Positions 1-7,190 of a stretch of DNA of 19,673 bases are shown here, one piece after another. The DNA comes from DASTCC01 sp035711465. Lineage in GTDB: Bacteria > Acidobacteriota > Vicinamibacteria > Vicinamibacterales > SCN-69-37. The stretch's first letter is position 1; each line of letters opens with the position of its first letter. The position numbers and the translations under genes are program-made. The DNA is taken from assembly GCA_035711465.1 (NCBI GenBank), contig DASTCC010000149.1:1-19673 (forward strand). Direction: 5' to 3'. A model generated the notes under the pieces. The model searched no databases and had not been told where the DNA came from. It saw only the letters and a program-made list of their open reading frames with translations.

Positions 1-2087
1 TCGCGGCTGGCGGCGAGCTCGCGCTGCAGGAACCCGATCTGCGACTTGCGCTGGCTTCGCCCCAACCGCGGCGGCGGCGGCTCCGTGGTCTTGCGCGGCG
101 GCGGGGCGACACCCGGCGTCGCGTCCTCGAACAGCACCAGATAATGGACGCGGCCGGTCGCCGCGAGCGGGATCACCTCGAGGCTCACCGGCTTCCAGCC
201 GCTGCCCGCCCGCACCTGCAGGCCGTTCCTGCGTACGGCATTACGCGACTTGCGCGCGGTGTGGAGCGCCGTGCGCAGTCCGTAGAGCAGGCCCTCCCTG
301 GCCATCTTCAGCAGGTTGTGGCTCGCTTCGCCGGGCGCCGGCTCGAGGAACGCGCCAGTCTGGCCGCGGAACTGCACGATCAGCATGTCGTTGTCGACGA
401 TCACGCCAGGCGGCGCGAACCGGTCCATGATCAGCCGGTTGACTTCGGTCTGGAGGAACTTCTCGGCGCCGGCCGGCTCGCCCTGGGGCCGCTTCGGCGG
501 CAGACCTGCCCCCGCATAATCGACCGGGAACGTCATCGTCGGCAGCGTCGCTGCCGCCTTCCTGCGGTGAATGCGGAACTTCTTGTCGACGAGCGCGAAC
601 AGCGTCGCCTGCGCGCCGACGGTCTCGGCCTGGCCGAGGACGAGGAAGCCGTTGGCGTTGAGCGCGTAGTGAAACACCGAGAGCAGCTTCTTCTGCAGCA
701 CCAGGTCCATGTAGATGAGGACGTTGCGGCAGAGGATCAGATCGAGGCGCGAGAACGGCGGATCCTTGGTCAGGTCCTGACGCGCGAACACGCAGAGATC
801 GCGAATCATCTTGGTGACGCGGTAGCCGCCGTCGTGCCTGGTGAAGAAGCGGCGCAACCGATCGGCGCCGACGTCGCCTTCGATGCTGAGCGGGTAGACG
901 CCGGCGCGGGCGTGCTCGACCGCGGTTTCGCTCACGTCGGTGGCGAAGATCTGGACGCGGACGTCCAACTGGTGCTTCTGCAGGTACTCGACCAGCGTGA
1001 TTGCCAGCGAATACGCTTCTTCGCCGGTCGCGCATCCGGACACCCAGACGCGAACCGACTGATCCTGGGACCGGCCGTCCATCATCGCCGGAAAGACTTC
1101 GCGCGAGAGCGCTTCGAACGACTCGGGCTCGCGGAAGAACCGGGTCACGTGGATCAGCAGATCGCGGTAGAGGCTTCGGACTTCGGTCGCGTCGCCCCGC
1201 AGCAGGCGGATGTACTGATCGACGTCGTTGATCCGCTGCAGCGCCATGCGGCGGAACAGGCGCCGCTTGATCGTCGGCAGCTTGTAGTGGCGGAAGTCGA
1301 CGCCGCTCGCCGGCCGCAGCAGATCGAACACCTCGTGCAGCTGATCGTCGCGCAGCGGCAGGTCGCCGGTGCCGAAATCGGATTCGCGCGTGTAGGCATG
1401 CGCGGCCAGCTCGGTCAGCTTCGGGCCGATGGCCTCGGCGCTGAGGACCAGATCGACCATCCCCGTCGCCACCGCCGCGCGCGGCATGCCGTCGTATTTG
1501 GCCGACGCCGGGTCCTGCACGATGGTCACGCCGCCGGCCGCCTTGATTTCGCGGATGCCGAGCGCGCCATCCGACGCCGTGCCCGAGAGCACCACGCCGA
1601 TGGCGCGGCTGCCCGCCGCCCGGGCGAGCGACGACAGAAACGCGTCGATGGGCGTGTACTGTGTGCGGTCGTCGGGCCGCGGACCGATGTGGAGGTCGCG
1701 GCCGGTGATCACCATCTGCGCGTTCGGCGGAATGACGTAGAGACAGTTGCGCTCGACGCGCATCCCTTCGGTCGCCTGCACCACGCGCAGCGCGCTCTGT
1801 CCGGAAAGCAAGGTCACGAGCGCGCTCTCATGCTGCGGCGCCAGGTGCTGGACGAAGACCACCGCAATGCCAGGATCCGGCGGCAGGCCGCGCAGCACCG
1901 CGGTGAAGGCCTCGAGCCCGCCCGCCGACGCGCCGACGCCGACGATGGTGATCGACGGCGTCTCCGGCGCGGCCACCTCGGCGGCGGCCGGCGGCCGCCG
2001 CGCGGATTTCGCCTTGCGGGCCGGCCGTGGCGTCGAAGCCGGAACCTTGCCCGATCTCGGCGCTGGCTTCTTCGACCTCTTCTTCAT
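1..2087 (-). CDS. CheB-CheR-PAS hybrid chemosensory protein (3' end cut by window edge)
   Basis: Fusion of a CheB-type methylesterase and a CheR-type SAM-dependent methyltransferase, followed by a PAS-like region; such hybrids usually continue into a PAS/histidine-kinase module, which would lie outside the window. I see 695 codons without a stop. A basic, Ala/Pro-rich tail (1-40) precedes the CheB domain, with Ser54 in GASAGG, His81 in VQHLAP and Asp173 in SGTASDG, so the catalytic triad is complete. The CheR part has its RRLFRRM helix near 275, the SAM motif SGCATGEEAYS at 350-360, ATD at 382-384 and NVLIY at 455-459. A PAS-like segment covers about 545-655, and a heptad-like helix starts near 680. 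The ATG is the first one after an in-frame stop and has GAGG upstream. It lies 21 bases after the broken cheB and is probably co-transcribed with it. Product type is certain; the full C-terminal architecture is unknown. Confidence 0.93.
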   Translation of the reverse strand, partial: MKKRSKKPAPRSGKVPASTPRPARKAKSARRPPAAAEVAAPETPSITIVGVGASAGGLEAFTAVLRGLPPDPGIAVVFVQHLAPQHESALVTLLSGQSALRVVQATEGMRVERNCLYVIPPNAQMVITGRDLHIGPRPDDRTQYTPIDAFLSSLARAAGSRAIGVVLSGTASDGALGIREIKAAGGVTIVQDPASAKYDGMPRAAVATGMVDLVLSAEAIGPKLTELAAHAYTRESDFGTGDLPLRDDQLHEVFDLLRPASGVDFRHYKLPTIKRRLFRRMALQRINDVDQYIRLLRGDATEVRSLYRDLLIHVTRFFREPESFEALSREVFPAMMDGRSQDQSVRVWVSGCATGEEAYSLAITLVEYLQKHQLDVRVQIFATDVSETAVEHARAGVYPLSIEGDVGADRLRRFFTRHDGGYRVTKMIRDLCVFARQDLTKDPPFSRLDLILCRNVLIYMDLVLQKKLLSVFHYALNANGFLVLGQAETVGAQATLFALVDKKFRIHRRKAAATLPTMTFPVDYAGAGLPPKRPQGEPAGAEKFLQTEVNRLIMDRFAPPGVIVDNDMLIVQFRGQTGAFLEPAPGEASHNLLKMAREGLLYGLRTALHTARKSRNAVRRNGLQVRAGSGWKPVSLEVIPLAATGRVHYLVLFEDATPGVAPPPRKTTEPPPPRLGRSQRKSQIGFLQRELAASR

Positions 2088-2108
2088 GCTGGCGACCTCG
2101 TGTGTCGA

Positions 2109-2612
2109 TCAGCTCCGGCGGCGCCGTGCCGCCTTGGCGTTCCGGCGGGCCCCCTTGCGGCGGCCGGCGGCCGCGCGCGTCGCGACCCGATGCGGAACCG
2201 GCGGCGTCACCTTGCCGCCGCCGTGCCCGAAGAGCACCGATCGTATCCGCTGCGCCTGCTCGTGCGCGTCGCGGGCGCTGCTGGCAAAGCCCTCGGAGAC
2301 CGTCGACAGCCCGCCTTCGGCGGCGCGGCGGGCCATCCGCATCTTCAGCTCCGCGTGCTCCTCGAGCACCCGCACCGCGCTCCACAACGCGCTGTCGACC
2401 GCCTCGCGCTGTTCGGCCTCGAGGTTTTCGATCGCGTATTGATGCCCGACGTGACATTGATAGCGGATCGTGCGCCCGTCGTGCACCTCCCAGAGAGCGC
2501 CGCCGCAATCCGGACACGTCAGCGCCGACGGCGCGCCGAACAGTTCTTTCATCTCGGCGACGGCGGTTTCCTCGGACGGCAGTTGCGGCTCGAGCTCCTT
2601 GTCGCGAGCCAT
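2109..2612 (-). CDS. possible independently translated zinc-ribbon domain protein (3' part of broken cheB)
   Basis: Inside the 3' half of the broken cheB an ATG at 2612 has an AAGGAG Shine-Dalgarno sequence 8 bases upstream. A 167-residue protein could therefore be made separately. It contains an acidic N-terminus, a CxxC pair (CPDCGG) and a second Cys/His pair (CHVGH) that together look like a zinc ribbon, then a helical region rich in Ala, Glu and Arg, and a very basic C-terminus. In intact relatives this is the C-terminal extension of the methylesterase, and its role is not known to me. Whether the internal start is used is an inference from the ribosome-binding site alone. The competing view is that it is simply the dead remainder of a pseudogene. 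Confidence 0.4.
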   Translation of the reverse strand: MARDKELEPQLPSEETAVAEMKELFGAPSALTCPDCGGALWEVHDGRTIRYQCHVGHQYAIENLEAEQREAVDSALWSAVRVLEEHAELKMRMARRAAEGGLSTVSEGFASSARDAHEQAQRIRSVLFGHGGGKVTPPVPHRVATRAAAGRRKGARRNAKAARRRRS

Positions 2613-2620
2613 CGTCGATT

Positions 2621-2626
2621 CTCCTT
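2621..2626 (-). promoter_or_regulatory. internal ribosome-binding site in broken cheB
   Basis: AAGGAG on the minus strand, 8 bases before the ATG at 2612. It is much stronger than expected by chance inside a GC-rich coding region and would allow the zinc-ribbon part to be translated despite the upstream frameshift. Confidence 0.4.
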
Positions 2627-3136
2627 CCCCTTCCGTGCGCCTGGCCACCAACCGGACGATGGCCGGTGCGATGTCAGCCGCGGGCAGCACGAGATCGACG
2701 TCGACGTCGTTGATCGCGCTCTGCGGCATGCTCGAGATGCGGATCGACCGCCGGCCGGAAACCGTTTTCGCGCGGGCCGTGCACGACGCGAAGGTGGTGA
2801 TCGTCGATGATCACGTGACGATCCGGAGGCGCGACGTAGATGTGGCCGGGCGCAGGCTGGACGCGGTCCGCCGCGTACGACACCGGCAGCGCGCTCACCC
2901 GCGCCAGGATGCCGGGCAGCAGGCCGTCGGCTTCGGCCGAGGTGTGCAGCACCACGACCACGCTGGCAGCCAGCGTGGTCGGCAGCCGTTCGAAGATCGC
3001 AGTGAGCGCCTGCAGTCCGCCAGCCGATGCGCCGATGACGACGAGATCGCGCTGTGACATGTCGTGAGCGCGAGAGCGCGCGTCTTCAGTCTACGCGACC
3101 GGCGCGAGGCCGGCGCCAGGCAACTAGGGGCTTGCC

Positions 3137-5044
3137 CTATTTGCCGGACGCGAGCGAGACGGGAGTGAGTTGGACGTCATGCTGCTCGCCGGCACGAACG
3201 GTGACGCGTGTCGCCAGCGGCGCGACGCGATCGAAGAACGCCTCGCCGAGATCGCGGCTGCTCGATCGGAACATCGCGACCAGCAGATACTCGCCCGGCG
3301 GCATGTAGACGCCGAGCGCGAACGATCCATCGCGATTGACCAGCCCGGTCTGAAACTGGCGCACCGGCAAGTGCGACGGCATGCCCTCCGCGATCAGCGC
3401 TCGATACTCGACGGGGAACATTCGCACTTCGATGCTGTCGGCAGCCCGCCCGGGAGGTACCACGACCGTGCCGCGCACGATTGACCGCTTGCTCGTGTAG
3501 GTCAAAACCAGCCCATCGAGATCGCGATCGATCAGCTCGAGGGGCACGTTCGACACATCGCGTCCGTCGAGCATCGCCGACGCCAGCATCCGCCCGGCAA
3601 ACGGCCTGTTCAGCACCAGGTACTGGCCGGGCGCGAAGGGCCCGATTAGAAAGTCGCCCGCCGCGTCCGGCGCCACCGCCTCAGGCACGTCGTGGCCGCT
3701 GCCGATGAGCGAGCCGAGCATGATCGGTTGGGGCCTGGAGAGCTGGGCGGAGGTCGCCGCCGGTTCGTCGGCGAAGACGACGCGGCCGCGGACGCTCAAG
3801 CCGTCCCGCAGCGTCAGCGCCAGCCCGGTGACGTCGTCGGCGCCGACAGTGATCTCGCTGCGGACCCACGGCGTCGCTCCCGCAGGGGCCGTCGCGATCA
3901 GATACTTGCCGGCCGGCACACCGAGGAACGTGAATGCGCCTTGCTCGTCCGTGAACGTGGTCGCGTACTCGAAGCGATTGGGGAACGTGAACTCGAATGC
4001 TTCGGCCGCCGGATCGGCCGGCGCGACCAGCCGCAGGCCAACGTGAGGCGCGGGCCTGCCTCCCGCGGTGACCGCGCCGGAGACGCGCGCCGTCGTCGTT
4101 GCCGGCAGCTTGAAATCGATGCCGGTTCGCTCATCGCCGCTGGAGAGTCGCACCGGCGTGGCATCGCGCATCGACGAAGACGCCGGATGGAACGTCATCG
4201 CGTACACGTGCGGACGGCCGCTCGCGTCGATCGATCCGGGCGAGGGCGCCGGGCCCTCCGAACTGAACATCTGGAACATGAAGTCGCCCATTCGGGACGC
4301 CGTCGGCGTCGGGACGAACAACCGCGAGGCGCGCACTCTCGCAATCAGGTTGTCGGCGTCCGCAGGCGTCGGCCCGCTGCGGCGAAACCGTTCCCACGAC
4401 CCGCCCGGCATCGTCACCGCGGTGAACAACGCCGTGACGAGGTACTCGCTGGGCGGCAGATCGTCGAACCGGTAGAGGCCGAGCCGATCGGTGGTCGTGA
4501 CCCTCGGCACGCTCAACATCGCTCCCCGGCCCCGCGGCGAGCGCTGACGCGCCTCGATGGTCGCGTTGGCGATCGGCGCGCCGTCGGAGTTGGTCACTTT
4601 GCCGGCGATGGCGCCAGCGCGCCACATGCGAATCTCGACGCCGCTGATGACCTGCCCTTCTCGCTGTCCGCCCGACGGCGTGCCCGTGGCGAGCGCGACG
4701 CCGCTGCTGAATCCGCGCGCGTATCCATCGGCCGTCGCGACCAGCGTGAACGAGCCACCCGGCAGGCCCGCGACGGTGAATCGTCCGTCGGCATCCGAGG
4801 TGGTCGGCCGATGGGGAACCGGCTGAAAGCTGCCGCTGCGTTCGACGACGACGCTGGCGCCGGCGATTGGCCGACTGGAATCGGCATCGACGACGCGACC
4901 GCTGACGGCATGATTGCCCGTCGCCGGTTGCGGCGGCACGCCAGCGCCGCGTTGCCCGGCCGCAACGGACCAGCTCGCGAAGACGATCGTCGCGACGACG
5001 ATGCCGGTTTCGCGACGCCCGGGTCGCTTCAGTCGCGGCCGCAT
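3137..5044 (-). CDS. secreted carboxypeptidase regulatory-like domain protein
   Basis: A 635-residue exported protein built from successive Ig-like carboxypeptidase-regulatory (CNA-B/transthyretin-type) folds. Repeated signatures are visible: SGRVVDADSSRPIAGASV near the N-terminus, then AGKVTNSDGAPIANATI, SGAVTAGGRPAPHVGL, GAFTFLGVPAGKYL, RGRVVFADEP, and finally DGSFALGVYMPPGEYLL near the C-terminus. There is no TonB plug or outer-membrane barrel, so it is not a full SusC-like receptor. I chose the ATG at 5044 because it gives a clean signal peptide (basic n-region, then IVVATIVFASWSVAAG). An upstream in-frame start at 5092 would add 16 non-signal residues and overlap the preceding gene. Proteins of this kind are very common in Acidobacteriota; the ligand or role is unknown. 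Confidence 0.82.
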   Translation of the reverse strand: MRPRLKRPGRRETGIVVATIVFASWSVAAGQRGAGVPPQPATGNHAVSGRVVDADSSRPIAGASVVVERSGSFQPVPHRPTTSDADGRFTVAGLPGGSFTLVATADGYARGFSSGVALATGTPSGGQREGQVISGVEIRMWRAGAIAGKVTNSDGAPIANATIEARQRSPRGRGAMLSVPRVTTTDRLGLYRFDDLPPSEYLVTALFTAVTMPGGSWERFRRSGPTPADADNLIARVRASRLFVPTPTASRMGDFMFQMFSSEGPAPSPGSIDASGRPHVYAMTFHPASSSMRDATPVRLSSGDERTGIDFKLPATTTARVSGAVTAGGRPAPHVGLRLVAPADPAAEAFEFTFPNRFEYATTFTDEQGAFTFLGVPAGKYLIATAPAGATPWVRSEITVGADDVTGLALTLRDGLSVRGRVVFADEPAATSAQLSRPQPIMLGSLIGSGHDVPEAVAPDAAGDFLIGPFAPGQYLVLNRPFAGRMLASAMLDGRDVSNVPLELIDRDLDGLVLTYTSKRSIVRGTVVVPPGRAADSIEVRMFPVEYRALIAEGMPSHLPVRQFQTGLVNRDGSFALGVYMPPGEYLLVAMFRSSSRDLGEAFFDRVAPLATRVTVRAGEQHDVQLTPVSLASGK

Positions 5045-5050
5045 GCGCGG

Positions 5051-5056
5051 ATTATA
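5051..5056 (-). promoter_or_regulatory. possible -10 box of a leaderless promoter
   Basis: A perfect TATAAT on the minus strand lies 6 bases before the ATG at 5044, in otherwise very GC-rich DNA. Transcription would start at or next to the start codon, giving a leaderless mRNA, which fits the lack of a Shine-Dalgarno sequence there. No good -35 hexamer is visible at 16-18 bases; CTGACG is present but too far away. The call is tentative. Confidence 0.3.
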
Positions 5057-5078
5057 TGCAGTTGATTGAGCGAGGGCG

Positions 5079-5696
5079 TCAGCGCAATTCAATGCGACCG
5101 CGCGGCGTATCGAGCGTCGCGATCAGGGCCGGTTCTGGTCCACGCTCGACCATCACGCTGAGATCGAGCGCTGCCAGCATCGGCCTGATGCGATCGGGAT
5201 CGACGTGATCGGCGCGAAACGACGCGAGCGTCACGCCTCGCGGCGCCGATGCCGCCGGATGCGCGCTCGCCCCCCACTCGATGAGGAACGGCACCAGGCC
5301 GTCGCCGACGACCGTCGCCGGATCGGTATAACGCCAGCGCAGCCACGTGCCGTCCTCCCGCTGACGGCTGCCGTCGCCGACGGGACCGAGCGCGACGCCG
5401 CCGGCGCTGGCCCGCGCCGCGACCGCTTCGATATCAGCCGCTTTCGCGGCCCAGGCGACGACCCGCGGCGTCTCGAGCGCGTCGATCCCGAACCAGCGCG
5501 GCGACCGACAGTCGGTCTGGCCCGGATCGGGCCCGATGATCTCGAGATACGCGATCTCCGACAATGCGATCAGCGCGTTGCGAGTGCCGCGGCCAGGGTG
5601 CCGGCCACCGGGCGCAGCACGGACGCCGAGACGCGCCTCGAGATCGGCGACGGTGAGCGCGAGATTGGGCGTGGCGTAGACGAGGTGGTCGAGCAC
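5079..5696 (-). CDS. VOC family glyoxalase-like domain protein
   Basis: A 205-residue protein starting MLDHLVYATPNL, the usual opening of the glyoxalase-like (PF13468-type) branch of the vicinal oxygen chelate superfamily. Further recognisable blocks are YLEIIGPDP near residue 50, GPVGDGSRQREDGTWLRWR in the middle, and PFLIEWG, after which a second half-module begins. No signal peptide is visible, so it is probably cytoplasmic. The start codon is GTG with only a weak upstream ribosome-binding site. The gene follows the PQQ dehydrogenase by 12 bases and is probably translated from the same message. The substrate cannot be told from sequence. Confidence 0.85.
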   Translation of the reverse strand: MLDHLVYATPNLALTVADLEARLGVRAAPGGRHPGRGTRNALIALSEIAYLEIIGPDPGQTDCRSPRWFGIDALETPRVVAWAAKAADIEAVAARASAGGVALGPVGDGSRQREDGTWLRWRYTDPATVVGDGLVPFLIEWGASAHPAASAPRGVTLASFRADHVDPDRIRPMLAALDLSVMVERGPEPALIATLDTPRGRIELR

Positions 5697-5708
5697 TTGT
5701 GCTGCCCG

Positions 5709-7190
5709 CTACCGCGCCGTCAGTCTCCTGATGATCCCGTCGCGTTTGTTGAGCAGAAAGATCTGTCCGTCGGCGCTGACGCCAAAGCGGAGATCGGCGC
5801 GCCGCGCGGGTGTCCTGCCCTGCGCAGTGTTCTTCTCCTGAACGACCTGCAACAACGTCTTGCGCGCGCCGTTGTCGTCGAGCAGGATGCGCCTGATCGA
5901 GGCCTGGCCCGGATTCGGCGCGGCGTCGGCAGGCACGTAGAAGATCTCGCCGCTCGGGTTGTCGCCGAAGATCAACAGGTTGGTCAGCGGCTTGATGGTC
6001 GAGTGCCGGTAGACGTAGACCCCGGTCACGGCGACCTGGTTCTGCAGGAGCGGATCGGTGTGGTCGTACTCCGCCACCGGCCACGTCATCGTCTTGTCGC
6101 CGCGTGGATTCGAGGTGTCGATCGATCGGCCCGCGAACGCGAAGCTCGCTTCCCATTTGTTCCAGCCGAGATTCGCGCCGGCGGTCACCGGGCTCACCTC
6201 TTCGACGACGTTCTGGCCGATGTCGGCGACGTACATCCGGCCGGTCTTCGAGTCCCAGGAAAAGCGCTGCGGGTTGCGGACGCCGAGCGCGTAGATCTCG
6301 GCGAGCGCGCCGCTCTGCTTCACGAACGGGTTCGACGCCGGAATGCCGTAGCGTCCGTTCGCGCCGTTCTTGCCCAGCGGATCGATGCGCAGGATCTTCC
6401 CGAACGCGGAGGTCATGTCCTGCGCCAGGTTGAACGGGTCGCCACCGCTGCCGCCGTCGGCGAAACCGACGTAGAGCAGCCCGAAGTCGGCTTCTCCCGG
6501 CTTCGCCAGCGGATTGAAGGCGATCTGTCCGCCGTTGTGGTTGCCGAACGGATGGGCGGCGCGGAAGAGCTCGCGAGGCGCCGCGCCGTCGTACGTCGCG
6601 GCCGCCGGGTTCCTGGCCGTCCACTCGAGCAGCACCGTGTCGTGCGTGCGATTCGGTCCCGGCGAGACGAAGTCAGCCTTCGGCGCGGTGTTGGTGGTGT
6701 CGAAGTAGGTATAGAACCTGCCGAAGCCAGGCCGGCCGCTGCGGTTGAAATCGGGATGGAACGCGAAGCTCTGAAATCCCCGCTCGCTTCCCTGCGCCTG
6801 CACCGGATGCGCCCACTCCGCGGCGTTGAGATCGAGATACGGCGTCACCGTCTTGCCGTCGTAGCTGACGCTGTACAGCATGCCCGTCATCGTGCTCACG
6901 AAGAGCCGCTTCGTCGATGGCTCGTCGGCGAGCATCATCATCCGCGGCGCAACCGGGTTGCCGTTGACGATGGCGTCGGGAAGCGCCGCGAACTCGGTGA
7001 AGCCGAGCGCAATCACGCCTTCATTGGCTTCGATCGGCGTCGGATACGGGTTCGGCGGCGGCGCCTGCTGCGGCCGCGGCTGTTGCGCCGGCGGCGGCTG
7101 CTGCGCCGATTGCGCCAGCCCGATTGGGGACGCGAGACACACCGCGATGGCAAGCAAGCGAGGGGGCATGGGAGTCAGATTACAGCACAC
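5709..7190 (-). CDS. PQQ-dependent sugar dehydrogenase family protein, secreted
   Basis: A 493-residue six-bladed beta-propeller of the soluble glucose/aldose dehydrogenase family (GSDH, PF07995), which oxidises sugars with pyrroloquinoline quinone in the periplasm. Motifs visible are GSERGFQSFAFHPDF near 134-148, GNHNGGQIAFNP with His218, FADGGSGGDPFNLAQ at 243-257, YALGVRNPQRF at 300-310 and VADIGQNVVEEV at 321-332. A hydrophobic signal segment is followed by a Pro/Gln-rich linker (about 27-50). The GTG at 7190 is flush with the kinase stop codon and has GAGG 9 bases upstream, so coupled translation is likely. The ATG at 7169 would give a shorter, more standard signal peptide and remains possible. 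The true substrate and PQQ dependence are inferred from family only. Confidence 0.88.
   Translation of the reverse strand: MCCNLTPMPPRLLAIAVCLASPIGLAQSAQQPPPAQQPRPQQAPPPNPYPTPIEANEGVIALGFTEFAALPDAIVNGNPVAPRMMMLADEPSTKRLFVSTMTGMLYSVSYDGKTVTPYLDLNAAEWAHPVQAQGSERGFQSFAFHPDFNRSGRPGFGRFYTYFDTTNTAPKADFVSPGPNRTHDTVLLEWTARNPAAATYDGAAPRELFRAAHPFGNHNGGQIAFNPLAKPGEADFGLLYVGFADGGSGGDPFNLAQDMTSAFGKILRIDPLGKNGANGRYGIPASNPFVKQSGALAEIYALGVRNPQRFSWDSKTGRMYVADIGQNVVEEVSPVTAGANLGWNKWEASFAFAGRSIDTSNPRGDKTMTWPVAEYDHTDPLLQNQVAVTGVYVYRHSTIKPLTNLLIFGDNPSGEIFYVPADAAPNPGQASIRRILLDDNGARKTLLQVVQEKNTAQGRTPARRADLRFGVSADGQIFLLNKRDGIIRRLTAR

Larger units (their letters stand above)
2109..3060 (-). pseudogene. CheB methylesterase with C-terminal zinc ribbon, broken by internal deletion and frameshift
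   Basis: The 5' frame (3060 down to about 2731) encodes a good CheB N-terminus: GASAGG with Ser12, His39 in VVLHT, and the family segment GPRENGFRPAVDP at 96-107. Right after VDP the reading frame becomes basic nonsense. The homologous sequence resumes in another frame at 2729 with MPQSAINDVDVDLVLP, which in intact relatives follows the SGxxxDG and VAIVQDP segments. Those segments, about 50 residues as I recall the family and including the catalytic Asp, are missing. Both a deletion and a frame change lie at about 2731-2742. The 3' part carries a zinc ribbon (CPDC, then CHVGH) and a helical tail ending in a basic stretch. As it stands it cannot give an active methylesterase. A sequencing or assembly deletion would look the same. 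Confidence 0.82.

Noticed and set aside
144..2810. Plus-strand open frame of 888 codons
   Set aside because: Rich in Arg, Ala, His and Asp with no recognisable domain; it lies antisense to the CheB-CheR hybrid and broken cheB, which have clear motifs. It is a high-GC shadow.
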